A stretch of DNA of 64,000 nt from Plasmopara viticola. Lineage: Eukaryota > Oomycota > Peronosporomycetes > Peronosporales > Peronosporaceae. Of this stretch, positions 44,092 through 57,825 are shown piece by piece; the first letter of the stretch is position 1, and each line of letters starts with the position of its first letter. The notes below the pieces were generated by a model that was not told where the DNA came from, ran no database searches, and was given only the letters and a program-made list of their open reading frames with translations. The stretch is taken from contig MBPM02000001.1 of NCBI GenBank assembly GCA_001695595.3, forward strand, positions 1,178,001 through 1,242,000. The letters are read 5' to 3'. Made by a program: the position numbers and the translations under genes.

Positions 44092-47000
44092 ATTATCGTG
44101 CATACATCATGGCATATACATTCTTTTTATGAAAGAAGCAGCTGCGAGCGGTAGCCCTTAGATGTTTGAACTGGAGCTAGATGACGTGTTCATAAGCGGA
44201 TGCAGTAATGACAATAATACCACCGCTTGAACCGTCTCCACGCCAGAGCACTTTGTCCTGTCTGGCATAGCCAGAATGGGCGCCTGTTGAAGACCATTAT
44301 TTATGCATTAAAAAATCGATTTGCTAGCTCCCTTAGCATCAAAAACATCATCTTTTAGAATAACAAACAAAGGCATAACAAGACCCATAAAGCTAAGACT
44401 GTACTTGTACAAATAACTGGTAGGACAGTACAAATTGTTTTGAAATTGCCGCGTCACCAAGCCGCAACAATTGTCATTTTTCTGGAGCCTGTGCGGACCC
44501 CGTGGCGCCTTACGATAGTTGCAGTAAAAAAGTCACATTTGTCAATGTCAAAGTAAATCAACGACTAACATGACCTCAAGCTTGTCTTGGGCGGTCCACT
44601 AAACAGTTAAAGGCAACCGAACTTGTTTTAAATGGAAAAGGACGAATATATTCCGCAGCGATTAAAGCAGCTGCGTGACTACACACGCTGAAGGCTCGCA
44701 AGATTCGGACTTATTTTCCACAGCCTCGTAAAGTTTAGCTTAGTGCTATTGGATTCACCTTCACAAGTTTGAATCTTCAAAGAAGATATATTAGTGTGTA
44801 TCAGTCACGCACTTAGCATGGAGACTTGACTCTTCCCCAGAAGGGGATACCATCTCTGCTGGTGATTCGGGCTGCTTGAGTAAGTGGGTGATAGCAACCA
44901 TTCGGTACTCGAGTGAGACAATGCTCCACATTTATCTTTTTCTTGCTTTCCTTACTCTAATGTTTCGATTTCTCAAATTCTTGGCATCATTTTTCACCGA
45001 ATATCCTGCGTTGCTCACAAGGTATATTACATGCTCCGTCTCTCCTCTCGGCGCTTTTTCGTCTCGCACTGGAGCTAAAGTAAGGCGGCTTAATCAAGCG
45101 GCTCGCAAGCTATTACGTAAGCAACCAGCGCGCGATCAAGATTGGGATTTAAACAGTTAGACATTTCGTAAATGGTCGTGTGAGCAACTTAATTCAGTGG
45201 CCTAGCGACATTGAAGTAATCGTTCAAATTCTTCATTTAATCTTCCAAGATCAACTGATCAAATCATTTACAATGTGCATTGTCATCACCCACGCTTTTT
45301 GTTGTGGAAGTATTGCTCAATTTCTCAGCTAAATCAGCTTCAGTACTATCTGTAAAAGGTTCGACGACCAAAGTTTACCTCTTCTAGAAATAAATTTATC
45401 TTTTCGAGTACATCAGAAGAATAACAAGCATCCTCGCACTCGCTTCTGCACTGAAAAGTGCTCTGTGGGAACAGATGCTTAAAACTATCGATGCGTTCAA
45501 TGTGACTCAAAGGTGAGCCTGACAGTGAGTGGTTGATATCAAATATCATCGATCGAAAAGGTAGATTGACGGGTGACAGAAGTTGCTGTACGTGCCGAGA
45601 ACTACGCTTTCATTCGGTCGGTGCGGAAAGTCTGGCTAAGTGGCAAGCCAGAGATTTAGATGCGGACTATGTCATGCGTAGACTATTCTATCTATTTTTA
45701 TAGCCGTTCGGAAGGCTGATGCTAAGGCACAGTTGAGCTTGATATGAATAAGAGTGTATAGTGCAACTGAGAAAATCAATATGCCGTGTGAGTACTCTTT
45801 CATTAGAAGTCAAAGCAGATCTTTGTCACAGTAGGCGACAGCAATGGCCTCGCACTGGCTTTTTAAACACCTTGCTTTGTTGATCCACGGCCGATAATGG
45901 CATTAAAAGACATTCGGACTGCGACTGACTTTTGTGTGAATCTCGAAGATAACAAGTTTTTGTGAAATTTATGATGTTAACAATAGAAATCAACAAAGTA
46001 TTTTCCTTGCGATACAACAAACCATAGCTGTCAGATATCTTTTCAGTTGCTTGTTGTCATTTCCGGGTTTCTAACGAGTGACGTATAGGCACATCATTGG
46101 CGAATGCGATAGCTAAGCTGGCACGATACAATTAAGCTCTGACGATTCTTTTTATTGATACGTAGCGCTAAGTACTATTTACTGCCGCATTCAGGCTTTA
46201 ATATGACAAATACTAGGTTTAGGCCCCGCACGGTCATGGAACCTTAATTGGCTCCTGAAGCCTTCTTATTGTCGAAGCGATTCAAAATCTGCCGTGACGC
46301 CAAAAATCCCCGTCGGAATTTTGTAAGACTGATTTTTAAGACTCAAAGTCAGCACCTTAAGATCTTTCATCTGATAAATTTTCCTTCGATTCTCTTACCA
46401 TAGCTTTTTCGTGCCGCTTCATTGACTATTTTAGCGATGTCTTTTTCAAAAGTAGAAATCTTGGTGTCACGTATCTTGGTGAACAAGAAGGGGAGCTATT
46501 GTGCTTCATGACATAGTATGTACTGCAAAAAAGTACAGATTGCTTCAAATTAGTATGAGACGAAGCCTGCACTTTCACACACGAAAGCATCAGTGCTTTT
46601 CTTTGACTTAATTCAGCGCAGAGCTCTTCGTAAATAGTTTTACACATTTTCTTAAAAGAATCTTCTGCAATCAAACTTTCACAAAGTCAAAATGCTAAAA
46701 AATCTTGTGATTGACATGGAATAAAAAGAAGAACAGAACAATAAATTGGATAGAACACAACATTCTCCCGTGCTTCTTGCAGAGACAATTCTAAGCAGCA
46801 TAGACACCTTATGCTACAAGTATAATATTCATGTTGACCCAGAGTTCAGCCTTGCCGGTCGGCGTGATATCTGCTTTGTTTAGAGCGGTCTACCGCCGTC
46901 AAAAATTGCAGCCAATCTGACCAGTCACGTATATGGTGCGTTGTCAAGAAGACCACCTCATGTCGCAGGCCACTATCTCGACTCTCATCAAGACGAACAA

Positions 47001-47517
47001 AACTAACAAGCATCATCGTGTTAACATAACCAGCGGAGTAAATAAGCCTCGCCTCAGCAATCTTACGGCTATTAGAGAACCGTGCCTTACCGTTACAATT
47101 TCCTAGGTCGACAAGCTTTACACGCATTTGGCATACAAGCAAATTATAAGTCAACTGCAAAAAATCTTGGCCTCGATGCCGATTGTGTGCTTTTCCTCGA
47201 TACATGCAAAGATATTGACATGGCGGGCCTCGTTGATGATTTTCGCAGGAATTAGGATCAAAACCAAAAATCTACTATGCAACCAGTCATACTGCATTAC
47301 TTGTCAAAGACATAAATATTTTAATGAGGGGTAATTTGTAGCAACGTTCGCCAACTCGTATTGCGCACGCTGCAGATCAGCAATTGGCAAATATCGCTTC
47401 ACAACTTGCCAGAGAGCAAATATAGGTCTAGCGCGAGCATGATATACCATTTGTGGTTTATGTGAGTCGCCGAATTGCTCACGTATCCATTGACGAAGTC
47501 TTGCAACAATACAATGC
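44092..47517. other. gene-poor 3.4-kb stretch
   Basis: No gene supported. The longest frame, 46846-47205 on the minus strand, has no recognised motif. One plus-strand frame at 44876-45160 contains a hydrophobic stretch (MLHIYLFLAFLTLMFRFLKF) but has no other support. Confidence 0.35.
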
Positions 47518-47560
47518 CTTGCGAATCTCGAAATGCCTATGACTTATCGAGATTCGCAAG
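47518..47560. repeat. perfect 14-bp inverted repeat with 15-nt loop
   Basis: CTTGCGAATCTCGA (47518-47531) is followed after 15 bases by its exact reverse complement TCGAGATTCGCAAG (47547-47560). It is the strongest hairpin noticed in the window. It lies in gene-poor DNA about 0.6 kb beyond the 3' end of the long coiled-coil gene. Confidence 0.9.
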
Positions 47561-48153
47561 ACCTTGAAAGAAAGCTTGTATTTTTGCAAGACTTTGCCTG
47601 TCAAATTTTGCTTAGTACCGGTTGTTTGGCGACACAAAAGTATATTTTCTTTCCTAAAGTTTAAGCTTAAATGGTTTTAGTGTCAAAACCACTTTGTCAT
47701 TTGCTTAAGTAAGAGTGGGAAAACAATGATCATTTCTGCATCCGCCGATTGCGACCGACCAAAATGTGCGAATATATTCGCTCAGCGACTTGCGCCATTA
47801 GCGTTTCGCTATATTGTCACATCACCCTACCAAGCGTCAGTGGAACGCACTAGGGCCTAGTCTAAGCGAATAAACTATAGAACAAGAATATAAGACGCAA
47901 AGGAACAATTAGGTTATATGGAAAGAATGATTTCTATATACCAGTTGCGAGAAGCAAAATTAAAAAAGGATTTGAATAACCGGAGTGATTACGTAGAAAT
48001 TATACATTCATAAAGCGTACAAACTCATTACGCGATCCCCACAAATTGAAACAACATTTTGCTCCCATTCCATATCATATGACGACAGTGCGTCCGCAAT
48101 CTATACGCTGTAAAGCAAAGATTCCATCGAAAAAAGTGCAAGTTAATGAGGAA
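47561..48153. other. intergenic
   Basis: No feature recognised; the last part is the presumed 3' flank of the coiled-coil gene that ends at 48154. Confidence 0.4.
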
Positions 48154-51100
48154 TTATTGGTTTTGCAATATTGGACCGTTTAAATAGGCACTTTTCCACA
48201 GCAAAAACAATTTCAAAACTAGAAATTGCAAGTTGCGTTTTCGCAATTCCTTCGTCGTGATTGTAAGTGATCGCTCCTTCTCCTTAAGTTTCACTTGTAA
48301 AATGCGCTTCTGCTGCAAAACCCCCTGCAACGAACAAACGGCTTCTTCAAGCAGCTTGATGTTTGCGTCATTGAGCCGTTTTCGATCCTGTTCTTTCTTG
48401 AGACTATCGGTGCTTGTTTTGACACTTGGAGCCGCACTTGCCGAGAAAAAATTAACTTTCTTATACGTTGCTGGGTTATCGTGAACCTTGTGCATCGATT
48501 TCGGTGCAAGGGTCTGACTGAGTTTGTGTACTGAACGAGGTATACCCAACGAAGTGAGACCCTGGACAATTCCCTTTGAGGCGGAAAGTAAGTCTCGCGA
48601 CTGATACACTTGCGCGCGAGCAGATGGTGAAAGAGCCTGATACGCCGCGGCAAAGTCCCACGCAGCTTCGACCACGTTTTGTTGACCAGCTGAGCGGCGC
48701 TCTGCTTCCTCAATAAGCCGCTGATTCAAGCCCGCCAAGCCTTTAAGGTCGGCACATTTTCGCTGTAACACACTAAGCTGATTGCCTTGCTTAACATACT
48801 CGGCATTCCGACTATCGACTGCCACTTTCCAACCGGCAACTTTCGCTTTAATCTCATTCAAGTAATATGTCAGGTTGTCAACTCTATAGTCATGTAAAGA
48901 CTTCGCTTGTTCACACCCTTCGCTTCTTCCAGCAGCATTCTTTGGTGGCTCACAGAATGAACGAATCAGTTGGATACATTTAGCTAAAGCCATGACTAAA
49001 GCAGGCGAAATGTACGGCTGTAAGGGATTGTTTTTTCCAGTGCGTGAAGTTGCAAGAGATCGATCGACTTCAACGAAATCTCTCCACTTTGCAAAGCACT
49101 GAGATTGTTTACTTCTTTGTAACTCCTTCAATGATTGACGTGCTATAACGAGGCTCACGTGTTGCCTTTTTTCAAGTTGACGAATCACCAACATAGTTGT
49201 AAATTCATGCCAAGTGAACATCCTAGCGGTCTGTTTTAATTGATCAACTGCGCTTACTGACTGCTTTAACTGTGCAACGAGATCGTCGTAATCTTGTTTG
49301 ATTGAGTTTGTGGCTAAGCACTTCACAAAGTACTTCCACTTCCACTGTTTCAATTGTAGCTCCAGAGCTGCGATGATCGAAGCTAATTGAGTAGGCACGA
49401 TTTCCTGCTTACAAGAATCATCAATTTCGAAAGTATTTGATGGAGCGATTGCTTCTAGCCACGCTGGCTGAGAAGTCGAGAGACCAAAGACCGACGAGCT
49501 GCTAAAAGCATCTTCGTGGACGACAATTTGTGGTAATGCTGCATTGTCTCCTTCTGTGATCGTCCCACAACCAAGTTTGTGCTTCGTCAAAAATGATTGT
49601 AAAGTCTCAAATTGTTGCTCCGCTGCGATCAGCTTCTTTAGCGTGACTTCAACCTGATCCGAAAGTCGACACAGCATGCGCTCTGTACCTCGTTGACACG
49701 CCACGATCATTTCACGAAGCACACGCTGCTGCAGCTCAGGACGAGCTTGCAACGTCTGAATCAGCTGAAGCAAAGTTCTTTTTTCATTCTCAATACATCG
49801 GTGTTCCCGCTCCATTGCTCGGTGTTGCTCTGTCAACGACGAGACCTGGTTCTTAAGCGTCAATTCTTTTTCGTCCTCCTCTCGAGAGTTTACTTCACGG
49901 TTCGCATAAAGCTCGTTGATTATTCGCTGTAGCCGGCACTGCTCTTCACACAGACTCTGCACATGACTGTCCAATATTTTCTTGTCCTTCCTAAGTGCAT
50001 TGTATTTGTTCATCCACATCTGCATTGCTGTTTTAGCTTCTACAACCTCTTTTGACAAAACGATTGCACGCGCACAGTGCTCGTTTTGTGTACTCTCCAT
50101 CGTTCTCTGAATCTCTTCCTGCTGCTTTAAATTTTGCTCAAGCGTTGCGCACTTCAGCGTCATGGCATCACCTTCTTGCTGCATTCGCTTCATGTCCGCG
50201 ATATGCCCATTGTCAGACGCTAGTCTTGCTTCCTTAGCGTCAACCAGCAATTTTTCTAACTGAACGCACTCGGATCGTGTCGCTAGGTGCTCTGCTTTTG
50301 AAACTTCAAAAGCTTCCCGCATTTGTTTCAATTCATCCTCATGCAGTACTGATGCCTCTTTCTCCACCTGCTGTAAGCTTATAAGTAGCTCTTTTCCCTG
50401 CTGAAGCTCCTCAAAACCCTTTTCAAGTCGTTGATTCTTTCGCTTGCACTCATCAAGTGTTTCAAGTAGCCTTTCAACTTCACCTGCTGCTCTACACTTC
50501 TCAGCCTCAAGAACATGAAAACGACGCTGAAATTCACTTAATCTAGTCTTCGTTTCAGCAATCAACATATCCTTCTCCTGGAGTTTGATTGCCTGTGCTG
50601 CAATCTCATCATTTAAAATGTTTGCGGAAGCATGAGCATCTTGTAGCGCTACATCTCGGTCTTGAGCAAGCGCCTTCCACCGCTGTTCCGATTCGTGCAA
50701 CTTTTCCACTTGGAGTTGCAATTCTTTTGCAGATTGTGACTCATTTTTGTAAATATTCTGCAATTCGTTAAGATCTCGAGCAATCGCTTGCTTTGCGCTA
50801 ACTTCGACATCGTATCGACTCTTCAAGTCGTCAAACTCATGCTTCACATGACTTTTTTGCTCTTGTAGAGCTTCAATCTGTACTTGTAACGTGTGAAGGG
50901 TACACATGAAAGTGCGTTGCTCCGAGTTGCTTGAGTGTTGAAGCTCGTGCTTTTCTTGCGTCAACTTCAAGGTCGTTTGATCTAACTCTTCTTGTTTCTG
51001 TTTGGCTGCAAGGAGCTCAGATGACAACGCGGCATTTTCTTGCTGAAAACGACTTCGATCCTTGTCAGCTTGGAGTAAGAAGGTTTTGTCTCTGTCAGCC

Positions 51101-52357
51101 TGTGCACGGAATTGTTCAAGTTGCGATTGAAGCGCAAGAAGCGATGCAGGATATTCTCGGCACCCTTCACATCTGTTGCTATGCACTTGCGATCGGGTAA
51201 AGTCTGTATCTATGGCACTACGAGATAACAGCATGCCACTGTTACGAGATGGATCCACCATTGACTTGGATCCATCCCATTTACGTCGTGTCTTGCGAGA
51301 TGAAGCGGGTGCACTCTGCAGTGCCTTTTCCAGTTGCTGAATGTAGTTGTAAAGAATGTCCAGATTCTCAACTTGATGTGAGGAAAGCTGAGAGCGCAAG
51401 ACGTTAAACACCTTACCAGAGTCCTTTTGCAAAAATGATGATGAAAATGTGTTGCCATACAATTTCCTCTTTTGAAGGCTTTCATTCTTGGCACGCAGTC
51501 GAATAATTTCCTCCTTTTGATCATGGATTGTTTCCCACGCAAATTGTAACGAAGCTTCTTTATTTGCTGCCGAGTCCACCTGTTGATTTTTCTGTGGACT
51601 CTCAACACTCATTACCTCTTGAAAGAAATCTGTTCGTAACATCAACTGCAATTCATTTAATTGCTGCTCGTCTCCCGCTCCGATACAAACTTTATTGCGA
51701 ACCTAGCATCAAGCAACACAGGACAAGAGTCAATTCTTCAATCATTGTCACCTTTTCTACAAAAAAACCATACTTACCACTTCCTCATCCCGTTGCAAAT
51801 GCCCATGTAATTGACGCATAATCTCGACGTCTTCGACTTCATGTATCATGCTCGTTTCCTTCTCCTTCATCCGCAACTCGAGTAAACTCACCAATAATTC
51901 CTGCACAATCGCTTCTGCAACCAATTGGCGTGGAGACTGAGCATTCCACTCATTGTCTTGTCGACCATCGAAACTCTCCAGAGTCTACACGCAACACATA
52001 TCAATCACTCTCGTTTCCTCATCACGTTGTCACGCAACTTCCTACCAGTCGTCTCATCCGCTGCTCACAGACATTAAGCACAACTTCAAAGAGGTTGTTA
52101 TTACTACTGCTGCTGTACTGATGTCGACGACTGCGGCTCTGTCTCAGCTCGTGTGACGCTGCGAGGCAAGTGCTCATCCTCTCTTTGCGCTCGAGAAATG
52201 CAGTGATCTGCTCCAACAAGCGCATTAAAATCTCACGGCCACGATCTTGACACGATGGTACGATGATCGTCGACGAATCGGATGCGTCTCCATCTTGATT
52301 GTCCCTGATGCGCGACATTTGCAGCTGCGCGCCCGAGCGTGCCATTGATCGTTCCAT
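48154..52357 (-). CDS. long coiled-coil protein, family not identified
   Basis: Three exons, 52357-52046, 51984-51778 and 51702-48154, with 61- and 75-bp introns in phase 0, give 1355 residues. The start MERSMARSGAQLQMSR is at ATG 52357; the long third exon alone would begin without the conserved-looking helical exons (LLEQITAFLERKERM; QLVAEAIVQELLVSLLELRM), and it carries an in-frame TTG and a later ATG that are not needed. From about residue 200 to 830 the protein is one nearly continuous heptad-rich coiled coil (Gln/Glu/Leu/Lys), followed by a globular-looking helical part with Trp residues (QLKQWKWKYFVKCLATNS, FAKWRDFVE), then more coiled coil and a basic C terminus. Such architecture is usual for centrosomal, basal-body or Golgi tethering proteins. 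I cannot name an orthologue. Confidence 0.8.
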
Positions 52358-54209
52358 AGTTGCTCTCTGCGAGACTTGCGTTCTCTAATCGATCGTTTCA
52401 AAATTGAGCTGTAACTGACGCACAAAATCCGTGGTTTACTTGACCCAATGTATACAGGACGACACGTCAACTGTAAAGCAATGCTCGACGAGACGAGCGG
52501 AAGCTCACAGACAAGAATCGCACGATTTAAGAACACATGCAAGGTAATATCAGATCCTGTAGAAACGCATGGTACATGAGCTAGAGCAGAATTTTCGTGT
52601 GCTGTGGTGCCTACTTTATTTGTATGCTAAACAACACAATCGACCTGATTGGTGAGACATTTTTACGATTTGAATGCAGAGGCTTCACTAAATTGAATCT
52701 TTTTGATCACTGCAGTGTGTGTACACACTACGGGTGCTGTTCGTCCACTTTAATGACCAATCACCGGCGGGCGAACAAGTAATATCTTTAAGCAAACACG
52801 CTTAGTTAATCTCCAACATGTCAAAGCTTTTGCTTCATCAATGTGCAATCGCATCTCTTGACAGGTCCAAAATGTTGAGTCATCTTTCCGCAAATCAAAA
52901 ATCTCAAATTGCTGGCTGTCTTCGTTAGAGTGAACGGTTTTCAAGCTCCTTCCGAACAGATTTCGATAGTGCCTTCTACAAGGTCAGATAGCATTTAATG
53001 TTATTTATACAGAAGGATGTGTTGATGCATGAAATGCATTGATGACTGCAAAAAATCTATTGGCAGATACCCGGTCCGCATATGCGAAGTTGGCGTAGTT
53101 TGCAGGTGAATCCATGTTGCTTAGTTGAAACATAAGGCCTACGACTGCAAAATTGCCGTAGGCACGACTCCTTTGGGAGCAGTTACAAAATCCTTGGTGC
53201 TCTTGAACGAACGAAAACGTCACTTAGTACGCGAATCGCGTAACAATATACAGTGATGAAAATGGGTGCAATACCTGGAGACACGACTTCAAATAGTGGA
53301 GAGACCCACGCCAATTAACAAAGCTGTAACGAAGGACCTAGATCAGGCTTCATATTGCATCACAACGATCCCTGAGAGACAGTAGGTGCCCGCCTTTAAT
53401 GTCGTCACCAGGCTTCTTTGGCCGAGAACTACTTCTTCAATAATTGAGAAACACGCAAATGGGTCGAGCTCTAGGTCAAGCTTAATAGTACCTACATAAT
53501 CGTTGAATGCCGCAAAAGACTTCAATTAATAGAAAAAGACGCTGTCGACCGGAATTTTCTGTAAATTCCCAGAAAACAACCTCCACTTCGTCAATATAAA
53601 GTCTTTATGAATTTAATCAAGGAACCGGAGTGGATGGAGTTGCTCCAAAAGATAATAGAATCGATGTGTCAACAGGCGTTTTTGCGTTTTAGATTAGCTC
53701 AAAAACAGGTTGAAACATCCATTTCGAAATATTTCGAAAAAGAGATTTTTACAAACGATAGAGAAGCACTACTCAAAAATGATTCTGCTAGGAAAGGCTA
53801 TCTCGATATCCCATTACCAATGCTGAATGCCAGATACCAAAATTGATGAATTGATACTGGACATAATTGCATGTTGCGTAAATCGAAACGATAAAATTGA
53901 TGGAGTCGTGTTCAAATATTATGACGGATACGACAAAATACGCATTAGTGTGCTTTTCTTATATAAATTGACATTTGTTCATATTTGCACAAATCGAATC
54001 AATTACTTTACAAAGCTGTATTATGTCAGATGGTGAATGCTTTCGTACTCACTCGTTTTTTTCGGGTGTCAAACGGCTCATGTAGTTCAACATCGTCGTA
54101 TCATCGGGATCGGATAGATTTGATGCTTCTTGTGTCTACATATATATAGTTTTTACTGTAATAACCCTCATGGGTATTGTAAAAACCCAACGAAGGGTTG
54201 CGTCATTTA
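52358..54209. other. gene-poor 1.85-kb stretch
   Basis: Immediately after 52357 lies the presumed promoter of the coiled-coil gene. A plus-strand frame at 53607-53846 starts with ATG and encodes a helical, charged 79-residue peptide (MELLQKIIESMCQQAFLRFR); a second frame overlaps its end. Neither is recognised. Between 54160 and 54210 short inverted repeats (AACCC/GGGTT) occur next to the truncated end of the copia element. Confidence 0.35.
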
Positions 54210-57200
54210 ATTAGCTGAAATACAAATAAAGAGAAAGTACCCGGTCGACGAGAGTGCCATCGTGAGTTGCTTTTTTGCTCCTTCAACTGATACATCCGTT
54301 GTTCATGACAAAGACGTAGCCACTTGTGACTTAATGTCTCCTGCCCAGTCAGCATTTGAAAATCCTTGAATTGCTGAAGCTTCGTTTCGGGAGAACACCA
54401 GTTCATGCGTCTGGGTGGCATTCAAATATCGCAGTTCTCGCTTTAAAGCTTGCTACGCGTCGGACAAGAATCGGCCGCAAATTGGCTCAGCACTCCCACT
54501 GCTGCTGCAAGATCTGGATGATTAGCAACCATCAAGAACATGACGCCACCGACAGCACTTCGATACGGCACGCTTTCATTGTGTCCTCGTGCTTCCATCC
54601 ACCATCGCACATGTTTCTTTCTAACTTCAGTCCTGGATCTTGGGGGGTCTTTACTGGCTTGCAATCCTGCGTCCCAAACTTAAGCAAGATCGACTTGAGG
54701 GACTTGTTTGCCACATCGTAAATTGACCCTTAGCGCCATCTTGATTGATCTCCATTCCACCAGAAACATTAGCTCGCCGAGGTCTGTCATCTCGAATCGT
54801 TCGCTTAGCGCTTGCTTCGTCGCTGAGAGCAAGACGTCGTCACTGCTCGCAATGATCAAGTCATCAGTGTAAAGCACATTGACCCGTCACTGCGTTTGCT
54901 GTATACGAAGTGATTTGACTTGCTCTCGGTTAAACACATCTTTACCATGAAATCGTTAATCGTTCGCTTGTACATCCGTGGTGATTGTTTTAAACCGAAG
55001 AACAAACGCTTGAGCTTGCATACATACTCCGGTTAAGTCAGCATATTCAATTGGTTGCTGCATATAGATGCCTTCATCCAAACACCATTGAGAAACGCAG
55101 TCTTGATGTCCATTTGGTGAAGGTTGAGATCATACTTGGCAGCCAGGCTTAGCACAATGCGAAATGACGTAAACTTGGCTACGGGAACAAACGTTTCCAA
55201 GTAATCTATACCACACTTCTGCGAGAAACCTTTTGAAACCAGCTGTGCCTTAAACCACTCAATGTTCCCGTCTTGGTTCTTCTAATGCAAAAACTCAGCG
55301 ACAACCGATCGCTTTTCATCCCTTCGGCAGCGGAATTGTGTCCCATGCCTCGTTCTATTTCAAGGAGTCAATTTCGGAGTCGCAGGCCTCCTTCCACTTG
55401 CACGCGTCATCAGATTCCATCGCCGACTTGTACGTCGTCGGCATTTCTCCCACTGAATGCATGACGTGTAATGCTTCAAATTCTTCGTTTTCTTTGCCTA
55501 TTGTGGAGGCTGTCATTTCTTCAAGCGTCGACCACTGGTAAAACGGCGCGTGTCGATCTATCACTTTACAAGCGACTAATTTCTTTGTGCCGTTTAGCCC
55601 CGGAATCCCAATCAATGTCGCGTTCTGGCACCTGATCATCATCCATTTCAACTCTTCAAAGTCATTTTGGGTGCTTGATTCTGCACCGACATCAGTAGTA
55701 TTGGCGTTTCCTTCATCCACCAGCTCAACACTCTTGTTATAGTTCTGCCTTTCTTTGTCGAAAACGTCTTCTTTGAACTGTGCATCGCGACTCATTAATA
55801 TGCGCCCGGTCGAAATGTCATTAAACCGGTATGTCTTTACATGCTTCGAATAGCCCAAAAATCGGCATAAGATGGCTTTTGCGTCGAGTCTGAAACGCTT
55901 CTCCTTTGGAACGTGGACATACGAGTGGCATCCAAATACTTTGAGGTTGGCTTAAAGCGATTTCTTCGTTGTTCAAAGCTCGAAAGGTGAATCCTTTAAT
56001 CCAGCTGCACGAGTAAGACATCGATTTCGGAGAAACGTTGCGGTCATTACTGCTTCATCTCAGTAGCGTTTGGACATTCCAGCATATTCAATCATACATC
56101 TTGCACACTCAACCACTGTCCGATTCATGCGCTCAGCTACACAATTTAACTGAGGAGTACACGGTGGTGAAAACTTGAGCACGTTATCTCGATCCGTGCA
56201 AAACTTAGTCATCTTCCCGACTTGTACCCGTTAATATTGTCACTTCGAAGAGACTTGACTCGCTTGCCAGTCTGCTAATCAGCAGAGGCAACAACTCGGC
56301 AAACTTGTCTACAACTTCGGACTTGGACTTGCTTAAGTAGACAACGCGGTATCCTGACTTGTCTTCAATGAGCGTGACAAAATAGAGCTTTCCACTGAAC
56401 ATTGACGTTTGCATTGGACCGCACACGTCCCTATGCACAATTTCAAGAATGTAGTTTGCTCGATCAAGCGAAGATGTCTGAAAGCGCACACGAGTTTGTT
56501 TCCCTGGTGAACACCCGTCACAAAGGTCCCACTTGCTCACCGATGTCAATGTAATATCGGTGGCTTGATAATTGCATCAAATCCTTCAAATTCAATATGA
56601 CCAAGCCGTAGTACGAATTGGCGTCTCCCACGCAGCCGGACAGCTTGGTCACACGCACTTATTTAGGAGCAACAGGTATCATATGAAGCTTGAGCAATCT
56701 TTTTCCTTCACGAGCACCTTTTTTCCATTTCACTCCCTTTGTCTCCGCGAAGCATCCATCGTTGTCGAAAATTACCGGATTAACGGCCTTGGTGAACCGA
56801 CCAACCGAAAACACACTGCGAGACAATTTCTGAATTTACCACACATAAGTGAGCACACGCTTTTTCACTCCATTTGATGTCTTCATGGACATAGCGACAT
56901 CTCCACTGTCGATTGCTTGCACGACACCATTGTCTGTTAGATGCGCGTCCACTGAAGTGAGGCCCTCGATGTTCCTCATGAACCTTTTCGAGTTTGACAT
57001 GTGCTGCGTCACTCCTGAGTCAACCAGCCAAATATCACATGACTTGACAGAGCTATCACAATCGCCAGCCGAAAACAAGTTGTTATCACACTCGTTTCCA
57101 TTAGCAAATTTTGCACGCTGTGACCGATGTCTCTCGAAGTCATTGCTCGCTCGCAGTGAACACTCTGCCATCCAATGTCCTTGTTTTTCGCAATTGTGGC

Positions 57201-57825
57201 GCGCACCGATCTTCTTCACCGGTCGTCCTTTGCACTTATTGTCTCGTTACATAAACGCTTGACAAGACACAGTTCCGTCACCACTCTGCTGCTTACGCTT
57301 CATCTCTTCGTATAATAAGCGCGACGTCACAAGCTCCCATGTCAGTGGGTCAGAACGCGACTCCATCGCCGTGTTGAGGAATTGGTACAAATCACTCAGA
57401 CTTCCACGAAGCGAGATTACCAGGTCGTTCTCACTCACCGGGGCGCAACCGCGTCTGCTGCTCAGCTACCGTCTTTAGCTTGTTGATGTGCTCGAGCACA
57501 CTGTCGCCATCCTCCATCATCGCCGTGAAGACCTGCGAAGAAGAAAGAGCTTGTTCGCCAAGCTTCTCTTCTCGAAATGTCCCTCCGACCTTAACCGCAC
57601 ATTAAGCGCATCCTTGGCCGAGCGAGCCAGCCGCAGCTGTGAGTCCTCCATCGCAAGACAGATTATCGCCAGCGCCCTTCGAGCCTTATGCTTGAAGGTC
57701 GACTGGTCCATCGGGTTACTCAGCTGCTCAAGCTTTATCTCCCCGCTCGCAACCTCCCAGAGGTCACGCTCCTCCAACACCATTCACACCCTGAACTTGT
57801 TGATTTGAATAGGCGTGGCGTTCAT
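54210..57825 (-). mobile_element. Ty1/copia retrotransposon, 3'-truncated and frameshifted
   Basis: Read on the minus strand the domains follow copia order. The gag start MNATPIQINKF is at 57825, with LAMEDSQLRLARSAKDAL then HFEKRSLANKLFLLRR near 57550-57700. A degenerate zinc knuckle (NCEKQGHWMAEC) lies at about 57200; the protease block DIWLVDSGVTQHMSNSKRFM at about 57030; integrase with CDGCSPGKQTRVRFQ and HRDVCGPMQTSMFSGKLYFV at 56550-56200; the C-terminal integrase block GYSKHVKTYRFND at 55860; reverse transcriptase [14 protein letters not shown] at about 55100 and [12 protein letters not shown] (active site, Val to Thr) at about 54870; RNase H start FSNADWAGD then KKQLTMALSST near 54250-54370. 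It ends inside RNase H; the rest and the 3' LTR are absent. Many stops and frame changes show it is dead. Confidence 0.85.

Noticed and set aside
53607..53846. 79-codon ATG frame with helical composition
   Set aside because: No homologue recognised, no splice or promoter support, in repeat-rich DNA.
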